The position numbers were made by a program, and so were the translations under genes. Under the pieces are notes generated by a model, which worked only from the letters and a program-made list of their open reading frames with translations, was not told where the DNA came from and did no database searches. Shown piece by piece: positions 1 through 8,221 of a DNA stretch of 64,000 bases. Source of the DNA: an uncultured Candidatus Melainabacteria bacterium (GTDB lineage Bacteria > Cyanobacteriota > Vampirovibrionia > Gastranaerophilales > Gastranaerophilaceae); assembly GCA_934718085.1 (NCBI GenBank), contig CAKUZL010000001.1, positions 62,001-126,000 on the forward strand, given 5' to 3'. Numbering within the stretch: the first letter of the stretch is position 1; each line of letters opens with the position of its first letter.

Positions 1-15
1 AACCCCGGTACCTAC
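1..15 (-). repeat. Partial copy of dispersed GTAGGT-GGGGT palindrome
   Basis: The window opens with the reverse complement of GTAGGTACCGGGGTT. The same sequence starts the intergenic palindromes near 7719, 23772 and 37437. Only one arm is visible because the window edge cuts the element. Confidence 0.6.
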
Positions 16-145
16 AGTGGTTTTTGCTTGAGAGGAACCCTTTACCGCAATGTTTAATTCGACCCGTAATAATCAAGCAGTTCGCCCGTCTAATCCTTTG
101 TTTGTGCGGAAGAAGAGGGTTTCCCCGAAAGGATTTATTATAGTA

Positions 146-210
146 TTTGTAAAGTTTTGTAAAAATAGTATATCAAAAATAGCAATTTTTTATATCGATT
201 TTACTTTATA
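146..210 (+). promoter_or_regulatory. Three-part promoter of the small gene at 244
   Basis: Read on the minus strand, 146-163 is a direct repeat TTTACAAA-AC-TTTACAAA. It is followed by GCAATTTTT at 182-190 and by TTTATA at 205-210, 23 nt from the G of GCA. The same parts with the same distances recur before genes at 14114, 26366, 53288 and 57071. Promoter function is inferred from this recurrence. Confidence 0.6.
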
Positions 211-243
211 TATGTGTGAATGATGAAGAGAGAGGATAAAGAT

Positions 244-453
244 ATGACGGATGCAATGACTACAAACTTTTTCGAAGGCGTTGAAATCACCGGAACCGAC
301 CCCAGAATGAGATTCAGAAACTCGCAAGATCCCGTATTCGTTGCGTTTGACTATATCGACAAGCAACCCCTCGAAAAACTCGCGAAATCTTATCTTAAAG
401 ATAAATATAAAGAAATCGTTAAATTCATCTCCGAATTCGGAAAAGACGAATAA
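244..453 (+). CDS. Small acidic protein of unknown function (69 aa)
   Basis: The ATG at 244 follows a purine-rich ribosome site (AGAGAGG). An in-frame ATG at 220 lies nearer the promoter and has no such site, so 244 is preferred. The protein is charged and probably helical (LEKLAKSYLKDKYKEIVKF near the C terminus), with no signal peptide or membrane segment. I do not recognise the family. The promoter just upstream has the shared GCAATTTTT/TTTATA architecture, which groups it with the accessory genes of this window. A hairpin terminator follows at 530. Confidence 0.65.
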   Translation: MTDAMTTNFFEGVEITGTDPRMRFRNSQDPVFVAFDYIDKQPLEKLAKSYLKDKYKEIVKFISEFGKDE

Positions 454-529
454 TCGAGGCTTCGGGAAGAATTTGATTTATCGGAAAATGTTATTAAATT
501 TGACTCATAAAGGGAAAATGTTTTAGGGC

Positions 530-556
530 GCCGCTTCGTAAGCGGCATTTATTTTG
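530..556 (+). terminator. Hairpin terminator after the small gene
   Basis: GCCGCTT at 530-536 pairs with AAGCGGC at 540-546 around a CGT loop. The T-rich run after it is interrupted, so it may be a weak terminator. Confidence 0.55.
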
Positions 557-920
557 CCGATTTTTATCAAAATTTGTGAAAATCGGCGTTTTGCAAACGA
601 TTACATCGAATGTGGGTAATGTTTTGCGTATTTTGCACCCGTCAAATCGAACAAAAAGTCCTATTCCGTTGTGTCGAAAATCAAACTCGCCCGGTGTTGT
701 CGCTAAACGCTTATTTTTATTTATCCTTCGCTGAAGCCGTACTTTTCTTTTGTAAACAAAATTGTCCTCTTCCATTGTCGCAAACTAACTCCTTTTATTG
801 CGGGTTGCCGCAAACCGACCCGTTGTGTCTCAAAACGAAACCGCCCCCGGGGTTTTGTAAATCTTTTTATTGTAAAAAGAAAAACGTTCTCCTTCACTGT
901 TGCTACCCAATTCCTTTTAT

Positions 921-953
921 CGCAAAACAAAACCGCCCGAGGTCGGACGGTTT
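921..953 (-). terminator. rpoD intrinsic terminator
   Basis: On the minus strand an 11-bp stem with one G-T pair (AAACCGTCCGA / TCGGGCGGTTT, 930-953) is followed by TTGTTTTG. It lies about 50 nt past the rpoD stop codon. Confidence 0.8.
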
Positions 954-1000
954 ATTGTTAAAGGATTTTGGAGTTTGAGGGTATTTTTTCGTTTGTCGAA

Positions 1001-2068
1001 TTAAATTTCGACGTATTCTTTAAGTCGTTTGCTTCTGTTGGGGTGTCTCAATTTGCGCAACGCTTTTGCTTCGATTTGTCTGATACGCTCGCGGGTTACT
1101 CCGAAAAGCTGTCCGACTTCTTCCAGAGTTCTTTGGCGACCGTCGTCCATGCCGAATCTCAAACGGAGCACGTCGCGTTCACGGGGTGACAGACCCGAAA
1201 GTACTTCCGCGAGGTCTTCTCTCAAAAGTTCTTGAGCGACCGTTTTTGCGGGTGCGTCCGCGTCTTTGTCTTCGATGAAGTCACCGAGGCGGGAGTCTTC
1301 TTCTTTTCCGATCGGGGCTTCAAACGAAATGGGTTCTTGAGCCACTTTTATGATTTCGCGCAATTTCGAAACGGAAATTCCCATTTCCGACGCCAATTCG
1401 TCCTCGGTCGGTTTGCGGGAGAGTTCTTGCGCCAATTTTCTCGTAACTTTTTTCAATTTGTTGATGGTTTCGACCATGTGCACGGGGATTCTGATGGTTC
1501 TTGCCTGATCTGCGATAGCACGGGTTATGGCTTGTCTGATCCACCAGGTTGCGTATGTCGAAAATTTGTAACCGCGTTCGTGGTCGAATTTTTCCGCGGC
1601 TCTGATTAAGCCGAGGTTACCTTCCTGAATGAGGTCGAGGAAGAGCATTCCTCTGCCGACGTATTTTTTTGCGATGCTGACGACGAGTCTGAGGTTTGCC
1701 TGAACGAGTTTTCTTTTTGCAACCGCGCCGGCATTGCCGCCTGCGGTAATCTTTTTGGCAAGTTCGATTTCCTGTTCGGCGGTCAGAAGTTTAATTCGTC
1801 CGATTTCGCGAAGGTACATTCTGACAGGGTCATCGACGGCGATACCTTTATTTATAACGACTTCGTCGACGGTGTTGTCGTCGGTCAGGTCACCCATAAA
1901 CAAATCTTGGCGTTCCATTCTTTCCAGGATTTTGGAATGTTCGTCTTCTACGGGTTCCGTCATATCGTGCGATCTCATCGAGGGTTCGCTCATCAACATA
2001 TCTTCCGACGATTCTTCCGTAAAATCATCATTTCCCGATATTATTTCCGATATTCTTTTTCTTGTCAT
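1001..2068 (-). CDS. rpoD: RNA polymerase primary sigma factor RpoD
   Basis: 355 aa, sigma-70 family. Region 1.2 (VRMYLREIGRIKLLTAEQE) starts near residue 80. The region 2 core with the promoter-melting segment FSTYATWWIRQAITRAI follows near residue 165. Region 3 comes next, then a region 4 helix-turn-helix (TLEEVGQLFGVTRERIRQIE) close to the C terminus. The N terminus is short and acidic with little region 1.1, as in small primary sigma factors. It starts 5 nt after the dnaG stop, forming the classic dnaG-rpoD pair, and ends in a strong terminator. It should direct housekeeping transcription; the unusual accessory promoters in this window do not resemble its TTGACA/TATAAT sites. Confidence 0.97.
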   Translation of the reverse strand: MTRKRISEIISGNDDFTEESSEDMLMSEPSMRSHDMTEPVEDEHSKILERMERQDLFMGDLTDDNTVDEVVINKGIAVDDPVRMYLREIGRIKLLTAEQEIELAKKITAGGNAGAVAKRKLVQANLRLVVSIAKKYVGRGMLFLDLIQEGNLGLIRAAEKFDHERGYKFSTYATWWIRQAITRAIADQARTIRIPVHMVETINKLKKVTRKLAQELSRKPTEDELASEMGISVSKLREIIKVAQEPISFEAPIGKEEDSRLGDFIEDKDADAPAKTVAQELLREDLAEVLSGLSPRERDVLRLRFGMDDGRQRTLEEVGQLFGVTRERIRQIEAKALRKLRHPNRSKRLKEYVEI

Positions 2069-2073
2069 TATGC

Positions 2074-3933
2074 TTAATTCTCCGCTTTGCGTTTTATTTG
2101 TTCTCTGAGCATTATCTGATAGTGCTCGGCTTCGGTTTCGTTGTCGTTCACGGCCTTTGACCGACGTTTAAACTCGCGATATTCTCTGTGTTTCCTTATT
2201 CGTTTTAATTTTTCCGCATAGGATGAAACAACTTCGTCAAAATTTTCTTCGGTTACGTCTTTCAGTTCCGTTTCCGCCACATATATCAAATCCGTTATCA
2301 ACTTTCCCGTTTCGGAATTATTTTCGAATATTTCAAATATATCACGACTTTCTTCACCATGCACTTTTTCGATTATTGCGTCCAGCGACTCTTTCAGAAG
2401 GTTCAGTTGCTCGTTTTCGATGTCTTGGGCTCTTATGACTTCCGCAAGTTTCGCATGCTTTTGAACACTTACATCTTTAAAAAACAAGCTGAATAATTTT
2501 TTTTGTGTTTTTTCGAGCAAATTTGAAGAAATTGTTACATTTGAATTAAGATTTCCCGAATTTACAGGGGTTTCGAGCTTAACATTTCGAAGTTCGTTTG
2601 TTAAAATTTCTTCTTTTACATCAAGTTTATCACAAATTTTTTTTACATACTCATTTTGTATTAAAGGATTATCGATTTCCTCAATTAAAGGAAGGATTTT
2701 TTTGACGAGTTTCATTTTTCCGACGGGGGACATATCGGGGTCTTTGAGGTATTTCGAAAGTCTGTAATCCAGCAGAAGAGGGGCTTTTGAGAGGTGTTCG
2801 CGATAAGCGGCGGCGCCTTTTTCGCGGATAAACTCGTCGGGGTCTTTGCCTTCGGGAGGGGCAACAACCCTTATTTCGCAAGCGTATCCGTCATCTCCGG
2901 GGGAGACGTAGCATTCGTCGAATTGTTTTATCAGACCGAGTCCTCCGAAGGCTTCTTTTATAAGCTCCGCGCTTCTTTCGGTGGCTTTTGTTCCTGCGGC
3001 GTCGGTGTCGAAGGCGAGGAAAATTTTTCTTGAGGGCGTGTAGCGTGCGAGAAGCTTGACGTGGTCTTCGGTCAGAGCCGTTCCGCAGGACGCCACGGCG
3101 TTTTCGACCCCCGCGGACTGCAGAGAGATTACGTCAAAATAGCCTTCACAGATAAGAGCGGCGTCTTCCCGTCTTATTGCGTCTTTTGCGGTATTTATGC
3201 CGTAAAGAATTTTACTTTTGTTGTATAAAATCGTGTCGGGTGAATTCAGGTATTTCGGGTTTTGTCCGTCTTTCAGGGCTCTTGCGCCGAACGCTACGAC
3301 TTTTCCCGTTTCGTTGATTACGGGAATCATCAGCCGTCCGCGAAATCGGTCGTAATATCCGAGGTCGTTTTTACGTCTGACGATAAGCCCCGCGGCTTCG
3401 AGAGCTTCTGTGCTTTTGTCGTGCAAATGACGTTTGAGTCCTTCGTAATCGCTCAAAGAACAGCCGAGACGATATTTTTCGATAATTTCGGCGGTTATTC
3501 CCCTGTTTTTCAAATAATCCCGCGCGGGCAGCGCTTCCGAGGCATTCAGAAGATTTTCGTGATAATAATTTGCGGCAAGCTCCAAAACTTCGAGAGCTGC
3601 TTCCCTTTTTTGCGCAAACCCTTCGTCCGAGCGACCTTCCGCGATTTCAATCCCCAAATTGTACGCTTCCTGTTTTATGACTTCCGCGTATGACATATTG
3701 TTGATTTTCATCAGGAAAGACACGGCATTTCCGCCTTCTCCGCAACCGAAACACTTGAATATCCCGAGTGACGGCGTTACGTGAAACGACGGCGTCTTCT
3801 CTTTGTGAAACGGGCAGCATCCGACCCACCCCGAACCGCTTTTTTTCAGTATAACATGCCTCTTGACAACTTCCGTTATGTCAAGAGAATTTTTTACTTC
3901 AAGTGCGGCTTCGTGAAATGAAAGGGTTCTCAA
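2074..3933 (-). CDS. dnaG: DNA primase DnaG
   Basis: 619 aa, the usual length. It makes RNA primers for replication. The N-terminal zinc-binding domain shows CPFHKEKTPSFHV and FKCFGCGEGG (about residues 39-66). The TOPRIM catalytic domain follows, with EGYFDVISL (near 265) and the acidic FLAFDTDAAG (near 310). The C-terminal third, expected to contact the DnaB helicase, is divergent and lysine/glutamate-rich. It is the first gene of a minus-strand dnaG-rpoD operon and is transcribed away from rpmB. Confidence 0.97.
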   Translation of the reverse strand: MRTLSFHEAALEVKNSLDITEVVKRHVILKKSGSGWVGCCPFHKEKTPSFHVTPSLGIFKCFGCGEGGNAVSFLMKINNMSYAEVIKQEAYNLGIEIAEGRSDEGFAQKREAALEVLELAANYYHENLLNASEALPARDYLKNRGITAEIIEKYRLGCSLSDYEGLKRHLHDKSTEALEAAGLIVRRKNDLGYYDRFRGRLMIPVINETGKVVAFGARALKDGQNPKYLNSPDTILYNKSKILYGINTAKDAIRREDAALICEGYFDVISLQSAGVENAVASCGTALTEDHVKLLARYTPSRKIFLAFDTDAAGTKATERSAELIKEAFGGLGLIKQFDECYVSPGDDGYACEIRVVAPPEGKDPDEFIREKGAAAYREHLSKAPLLLDYRLSKYLKDPDMSPVGKMKLVKKILPLIEEIDNPLIQNEYVKKICDKLDVKEEILTNELRNVKLETPVNSGNLNSNVTISSNLLEKTQKKLFSLFFKDVSVQKHAKLAEVIRAQDIENEQLNLLKESLDAIIEKVHGEESRDIFEIFENNSETGKLITDLIYVAETELKDVTEENFDEVVSSYAEKLKRIRKHREYREFKRRSKAVNDNETEAEHYQIMLREQIKRKAEN

Positions 3934-4041
3934 CTTCTCTCCGTTTGCGTTTCAGCGTTTTTTTATTTCACGCTTGATTATTTTGTTTCTTTATTCTATT
4001 ATTTTACCACGGATATAAAAAATTACGAAAGGATGATAATC

Positions 4042-4233
4042 ATGTCTGTTCAATGCGATATATGCGGTAAAAAATCTTTGAAATCGGCAAAAAGATCGTT
4101 CTCCAACAAACAGAACGTTCACAGACAACTGCCCAACCTCCAAACGGTTAAAACTGTTGTAAACGGCACCGTTAAAAGAGTTAAAGTTTGCACTTCCTGC
4201 CTCAGAGCCGGAAAAGTTCAAAGAGCGGTTTAG
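4042..4233 (+). CDS. rpmB: Ribosomal protein bL28
   Basis: 63 aa. The start at 4042 has GAAAGGA eight nt upstream; an upstream in-frame ATG (4033) overlaps that site and is rejected. CDICGKK at the N terminus and CTSCLRAGKV at the C terminus give two CxxC pairs, as in zinc-binding forms of bL28. The body is basic (KSAKRSFSNKQNVHRQLP). It is part of the large ribosomal subunit. Single gene, divergent from dnaG and closed by its own terminator at 4262. Confidence 0.95.
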   Translation: MSVQCDICGKKSLKSAKRSFSNKQNVHRQLPNLQTVKTVVNGTVKRVKVCTSCLRAGKVQRAV

Positions 4234-4261
4234 TCGTTTTTGATTTTTCAAAATTTTGTCA

Positions 4262-4286
4262 AAAGAGCTCCCTCGGGGCTCTTTTT
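4262..4286 (+). terminator. rpmB intrinsic terminator
   Basis: AAAGAGCTCC (4262-4271) pairs with GGGGCTCTTT (4275-4284), one wobble pair, followed by a T run. Confidence 0.85.
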
Positions 4287-4343
4287 GCTTTTAAGACCGA
4301 CTTCCCCGAAACCTTTTCTTCTTTGAACTTTTGTAAAAATTGT

Positions 4344-4361
4344 TTTGTAAATCTTTGTAAA
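4344..4361 (-). promoter_or_regulatory. HLR1-like direct repeat upstream of deoB
   Basis: The minus strand reads TTTACAAA-GA-TTTACAAA, a perfect pair of half-sites 10 nt apart. No GCAA/TGTTTTTATA core follows at the usual distance. A TTGTAA-18-TACAAT promoter at 4427-4456 lies about 70 nt downstream. Confidence 0.45.
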
Positions 4362-4426
4362 AACGAATTTTATCAATTAAACTCCCGGGCATGCCCGATT
4401 GTAAAAATTTTTTAATAATATTTCGC

Positions 4427-4456
4427 TTGTAAAACATGCTTTTATCCGGTTACAAT
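4427..4456 (+). promoter_or_regulatory. Probable sigma-70 promoter of deoB
   Basis: TTGTAA and TACAAT are separated by 18 nt. A start just downstream would give a leader of about 140 nt before the deoB ATG. Confidence 0.45.
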
Positions 4457-4603
4457 AGAATCAAGTTAAGAATAAAACAGGAAGCAATCGAGGTGATGGT
4501 GAAGTCCGGAGAAAAAGTCCCGGCACAAATTTCAGACTTTACGACGAGCCGAAAAAGATGTAAAATTTATAAACGGCATACAAAATATAAAGGAGCTTTA
4601 AAA

Positions 4604-5785
4604 ATGAAACGAGTAACCGTTATCGTAATAGATTCCATGGGATGCGGTGCTGCCTCCGACGCAGCCGAGTTCGGTGATTTGCCTTCGTGCAACACTCTCG
4701 GAAACGTTGCAAGAGCTGCGGGCGGGCTTCATATTCCGAACCTTCAAAAAATGGGCTTGGGTAACATTATCGATGTTCAGGGAGCTCCGGCAATTCCCGA
4801 TTTTACGGCAAAATACGGGATTATGAACGAAATTTCGAAAGGGAAATGCACAACGACCGGTCACTGGGAAATGTCGGGGCTTATTCTCGAAAAACCTTTC
4901 CAAACCTTCCCGAACGGCTTCCCCGAAGAAATTATAAAAGAATTTATCGAAAAAACTTCGTGCGGCGGTGTTTTGGGCAATAAACCCGCATCGGGTACCG
5001 CCATTTTGGACGAATTACACGAAGAACACGAAAAAACGGGTTTCCCGATTGTTTATACAAGTGCCGACAGCGTTTTTCAAATTGCGGTCAACACCGATTT
5101 TACGCCGCTCGAAAAACTTTACGAATATTGCAGAACGGCGCGTAAAATTTTGGACGAAAAACTAAGCGTATCAAGAGTTATCGCCCGTCCGTACAAGCTT
5201 GTCGACGGCAAACCGAAAAGAATTTCGAAAGACAGAAGAGACTACTCGGTTCCGCCTTTTTCGAAAACCGTTTGCAACGAAATTGCCGAAAATAACGGTG
5301 TCGTCTACGGAATCGGTAAAATCGAAGATATTTTCGTAAAATCAGGCATAACTCACGCGGTTCACACGGGTTCGAACAAAGAAGGGCTCGAATTGACCCT
5401 TCAAGCACTTCAAAACCCGCTTCCTCCCGCTCAATACAAAATTGCGGATTGCTCGGAAAATCCCGACAAATATTTCATTTTTACGAACCTCGTCGATACG
5501 GATATGCTCTTCGGGCACAGAAACGATGCTCTCGGCTACGCAAAAGCCATTGAAGAAATCGATACTTATATCGACAAATTTCAACAAGCCATGACCGATG
5601 ACGATTTACTTATCATAACCGCCGATCACGGCTGCGATCCGACGGTTCCGGGCACCGACCATACTCGCGAAAACGTTCCGATTTTGGTTTGGAGCAAAAA
5701 TATCGTTCCCGAAAACCTCGGAACGATAAAAGGTTTCAATTACGTCGCAAAATTAGTCCGTGACATGTTGTTTAATAAAAATTAG
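4604..5785 (+). CDS. deoB: Phosphopentomutase DeoB
   Basis: 393 aa, close to the family norm. It interconverts (deoxy)ribose 1-phosphate and 5-phosphate in nucleoside salvage. It belongs to the alkaline phosphatase superfamily: the N-terminal metal site is seen as VIDSMGCGAASDA, the phosphorylated threonine in TTTGHWEM (about residue 85), and the C-terminal metal ligands in ITADHGCDPTVPGTDHTRE. The start at 4604 has AAAGGAGC upstream; the open frame runs further upstream but that part is not conserved-looking. It may work with the purine nucleoside phosphorylase at 17674 and the RpiB at 20814. Confidence 0.95.
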   Translation: MKRVTVIVIDSMGCGAASDAAEFGDLPSCNTLGNVARAAGGLHIPNLQKMGLGNIIDVQGAPAIPDFTAKYGIMNEISKGKCTTTGHWEMSGLILEKPFQTFPNGFPEEIIKEFIEKTSCGGVLGNKPASGTAILDELHEEHEKTGFPIVYTSADSVFQIAVNTDFTPLEKLYEYCRTARKILDEKLSVSRVIARPYKLVDGKPKRISKDRRDYSVPPFSKTVCNEIAENNGVVYGIGKIEDIFVKSGITHAVHTGSNKEGLELTLQALQNPLPPAQYKIADCSENPDKYFIFTNLVDTDMLFGHRNDALGYAKAIEEIDTYIDKFQQAMTDDDLLIITADHGCDPTVPGTDHTRENVPILVWSKNIVPENLGTIKGFNYVAKLVRDMLFNKN

Positions 5786-5841
5786 TTTGTTATAATATGA
5801 GGGCGAAGAATTTCGCGAATGAATACATAAAGGAGAAAATT

Positions 5842-6018
5842 ATGAAAGTTAAAGTTGAAGACGGTTGCATAGCATGCGGCGCATGCGAATCTATATGTGA
5901 TGCGGTATTTTCGGTTGCGGATGTTGCATCGGTAAACGAATCGGCAGTTGCGGCAAACGAAGATTCCGTTAAGGAAGCTGCAGACGCTTGCCCCGTAGGC
6001 GCTATCGTCGTTGAATAG
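5842..6018 (+). CDS. Small ferredoxin with one [4Fe-4S] cluster
   Basis: 58 aa. The start at 5842 follows AAAGGAGAA. CIACGACESIC near the N terminus and ACPVGAI near the C terminus give C-x2-C-x2-C plus a distal C-P, the pattern of single-cluster ferredoxins. The fourth cysteine of the first motif may be free or in a disulfide. It is a cytoplasmic electron carrier; the partner is not evident here. It lies 56 nt after deoB and has its own terminator. Confidence 0.9.
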   Translation: MKVKVEDGCIACGACESICDAVFSVADVASVNESAVAANEDSVKEAADACPVGAIVVE

Positions 6019-6046
6019 TTTTTTCGCGTAATGCGAAAATATTTCG

Positions 6047-6074
6047 AAAAGTCCCGCCCGCGGGGCTTTTTGTT
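6047..6074 (+). terminator. Ferredoxin terminator
   Basis: AAAAGTCCCG (6047-6056) pairs with CGGGGCTTTT (6061-6070) around a CCCG loop, followed by T-rich sequence. Confidence 0.85.
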
Positions 6075-6301
6075 TTGTGAATTTGTTTTTGCCGGAATGT
6101 TTTTGTTTTTTGGATTTGCCTGTACCATGCCCGCCATGTTCGGAGCAGTTGCGTACCCGACAAAAGCATGCCAAACCCCGTCCGAAACATTGCGAAAGGT
6201 TAAGAGATGTGAAGAAATATTTCAAAAATCTCTCTAAAACAACAAATTGTAACAAAATGTAAAATTGATTTGACAACGGCGGAAAACCAAGCATAATCCT
6301 C

Positions 6302-6326
6302 GATATGATATGATATGATATGATAT
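6302..6326 (+). repeat. (GATAT)5 tandem repeat
   Basis: Five perfect copies of GATAT, flanked by CCTC and GAGG, which are complementary. The repeat sits 23 nt upstream of the GCAA element, where related promoters carry the TTTACAAA direct repeat. Confidence 0.9.
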
Positions 6327-6348
6327 GAGGAAACGTATACCCTTCCCG

Positions 6349-6384
6349 GCAAAAAACTTTCGGTTTTTGTTTTTATATTAATAC
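6349..6384 (+). promoter_or_regulatory. Accessory-type core promoter of the 6435 gene
   Basis: GCAAAAAA at 6349 is followed exactly 19 nt later by TGTTTTTATATTAATA at 6368. Same architecture as at 21333, 29056 and 35724. Confidence 0.6.
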
Positions 6385-6434
6385 GAACGGGCATGCCCGC
6401 GCGATGTATGTATTTCGGGAACAAGGAGCCGGAA

Positions 6435-7520
6435 ATGATAAATTCGACTGTTTCGACACAAAATTCGGATATGCTTAAAAACTTGCAAAAACAAAGTGAC
6501 TCGGGCAAAGAGGCGCTTCCCGCGAGCGACGGTCAAAAATCCGCGCAGGCTACGGGGCGGGCGGCTTTCGGTGCCGGCGAGGCGTACGTTGCAAATTCTC
6601 CGTACAATACCGTTCCTCAAATGCATTCTCAACCGACCGAGGACACCGTAACGATTGGCGGGACGGAGATGAAGCGTTCCACGGTAAAAAATGTGTTATT
6701 GACGAGTGCCGTAATTGGAGCGGTCGTCGGTATCCCCTTGGGCATATATGGCGCAGCCGCAATTTTGAAGGGTAAACCCGTGAAATTGCCCGATAAAATC
6801 GAACTCGAAAACTTTTCGACTCTCGAAGAAGGGTTGAAATTCGCGAAATCTTTGGGTATCGACTGCTCGGGGTTTGAGGATGTCAAAACGTTCCGAACCT
6901 TTATGGAACGAATAATTTCGGTTCGAAACAAAACCGGCGCCCCTCTGCCGACTTCCGTGAAATACGTATCATCAGGTAAGGATTCTCAACCTGTTGCTGC
7001 GTATTATCGTAAGGGGTCTTTTTTTGAAAATCCCGTTTTCAAAATGGAAATAAACAAAGATTATAATGTTGATGATTTTTTAAATGATGAAGTTAATTCT
7101 CTGGTACATGATGGTAAATATCTTTTACTCACGGGTAATGATTTAAAAAATTGTGGAAGTGCCGATCTCAAAACTTTATATAAAGAAATGGCAAAATATG
7201 CAAAAGATCCCGGTTCTTTGACTCATGATCAAAAAATAAAATTAGCGGAACAGTTGTCGATTTATTACGATAAATGTTGTTTAAATCCTACATTTATATA
7301 TGACACAATGGTTAAGCAGGGGATTAAAAAAGTCGAAGGCACCGATATTTCCTATACGTTAAAAGATGTTGAAAAGCTTATGAACGATGCTTTTTCGTCC
7401 GAACGAAGTGGTAAAATAAATAAAATGCTCAAGGCTTTGTTTGAAAATGTCAAAGAACCGCTTGAAATCGGCGATGACGCTTTTGAATATTTTATGCAAA
7501 GTTTTAAATCGTATATGTAG
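6435..7520 (+). CDS. Unknown membrane protein (361 aa)
   Basis: The start at 6435 has AAGGAGCC upstream; 14 extra in-frame codons before it are rejected. The first 70 residues are polar and low-complexity. One membrane segment follows (VLLTSAVIGAVVGIPLGIYG, about residues 76-100), then a mainly helical soluble domain of about 250 residues. No catalytic motif is recognised. The second half of the gene is more A/T-rich than its neighbours. It has the accessory-type promoter and is probably monocistronic. The arrangement resembles the other unknown proteins at 14114, 31304 and 35782. Confidence 0.8.
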   Translation: MINSTVSTQNSDMLKNLQKQSDSGKEALPASDGQKSAQATGRAAFGAGEAYVANSPYNTVPQMHSQPTEDTVTIGGTEMKRSTVKNVLLTSAVIGAVVGIPLGIYGAAAILKGKPVKLPDKIELENFSTLEEGLKFAKSLGIDCSGFEDVKTFRTFMERIISVRNKTGAPLPTSVKYVSSGKDSQPVAAYYRKGSFFENPVFKMEINKDYNVDDFLNDEVNSLVHDGKYLLLTGNDLKNCGSADLKTLYKEMAKYAKDPGSLTHDQKIKLAEQLSIYYDKCCLNPTFIYDTMVKQGIKKVEGTDISYTLKDVEKLMNDAFSSERSGKINKMLKALFENVKEPLEIGDDAFEYFMQSFKSYM

Positions 7521-8029
7521 CCTGACTTTTATGAAACTTTCGCGGTGTATTATGCAAGCTTTTCCCCTCCCGCCGAAAATGTCGGATTTTTTTCTGCAAT
7601 TTTTCAACTCGACATTCGGTATGCCGGTACAGGGGGGGCGGCTCCCGGCGTTCTGTTTGCCTTGTTATTGTCAAATGAAGTCGTTCGTCTCGGTAAAAAC
7701 CTTGAAAACCGCAGAGTTGTAGGTACCGGGGTTTTTACCCCGACAGTTCTTTAAAACTCGGCATTTTGAGGGCATATTCCTTGCTCCTCGCGGGTCGGGC
7801 ATGACACGGACAGTCAAAGCCGTTCATTTTTGCGAAAATCAAAAATCACCGTAGGTTGGGGTTTCCACCCCAACGAATTTTTCGTCTTCATCGAAAAAAC
7901 TAACCTACGCTTGAAAAAAATCCGTATTTTTTGGAAAGGATTTAATCTCCGAATACATGCCGAGTTTCACCGCCCGTCAGGCTGTGCCTGCCCTACAGCA
8001 TTTGAAAACATTCGTTAAACGGAACGGGC
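7521..8029. repeat. Gene-free gap filled with dispersed palindromic repeats
   Basis: Two full copies of the family are present. One is GTAGGTACCGGGG-TTTTTA-CCCCGAC at 7719-7745; the other is GTAGGTTGGGGT-TTCC-ACCCCAAC at 7851-7874. Between them are the family's accessory words GCGGGTCGGGCATG and CAGTCAAAGCCGTTC. A phrase near 7965, ATGCCGAGTTTCACC, recurs near 38245. No coding sequence is convincing. Confidence 0.75.
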
Positions 8030-8203
8030 TCAAAAATTTGCGGCATACCCGATGAAAAAATCCGCCTCGGTAGAGTCCTCGGTAGTCGTAAGGATTTTTA
8101 TTTGCTCAAAAATATAAAGCTTCAAAAGCTCGACGGCTTTGTATTTCGGCAGTTGTTGCAATACACGTTTTGTCGACGCTCCGGTTTTGCATGCCCGAAG
8201 CAT
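8030..8203 (-). CDS. Small protein of unknown function downstream of pyrF (57 aa)
   Basis: An ATG at 8203 lies 18 nt past the pyrF stop, with a ribosome site (AGGAAACGGA) between. The frame runs 57 codons to TGA. The product begins MLRACKTGASTKRVLQ and contains a hydrophobic-charged helix (AVELLKLYIFEQIKIL), then an acidic threonine-rich tail. Composition and spacing look genuine and suggest co-transcription with pyrF. No family is recognised. Confidence 0.55.
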   Translation of the reverse strand: MLRACKTGASTKRVLQQLPKYKAVELLKLYIFEQIKILTTTEDSTEADFFIGYAANF

Positions 8204-8221
8204 GCCGTCCGTTTCCTGTGA

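Larger units (their letters stand above)
454..1000. other. Gene-free stretch between the small gene and rpoD
   Basis: It holds a plus-strand hairpin at 530-546 and the minus-strand rpoD terminator at 921-953. Between them the sequence is T-rich on the plus strand, with short phrases recurring loosely (CTCCTTTTATTGCGGG, TTCCTTTTATCGC). The open frames there have no ribosome sites and look random. Confidence 0.6.
4234..4603. other. rpmB-deoB intergenic region
   Basis: Holds the rpmB terminator (4262-4286), an HLR1-like direct repeat (4344-4361), a probable housekeeping promoter (4427-4456) and a leader of about 140 nt before deoB. The leader contains GGTGAAGTCCGG and a repeated CCGG, and may fold. 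I could not match it to a known riboswitch. Confidence 0.5.
6075..6434. other. Regulatory region before the 6435 gene
   Basis: Contains an HLR1-like site at 6246-6264 (minus strand TTTACATT-TT-GTTACAAA), a sigma-70-like TTGACA-16-CATAAT at 6270-6297, a GATAT tandem repeat at 6302-6326 and the accessory-type core promoter at 6349-6384. No gene is seen. Confidence 0.55.

Noticed and set aside
610..978. 122-codon frame between the small gene and rpoD
   Set aside because: Cys/Phe-rich translation with no ribosome site, and it runs through the rpoD terminator.
4470..4603. deoB leader containing GGTGAAGTCCGG, reminiscent of cobalamin riboswitch core words
   Set aside because: The rest of the cobalamin consensus and a plausible fold are missing, and deoB is an unlikely target. 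Kept only as an unexplained leader.
4387..6392. GGGCATGCCC palindromes near 4388 and 6389 as possible operators
   Set aside because: The word GGGCATG also appears in coding sequence and in the dispersed repeats, so no regulatory case can be made.
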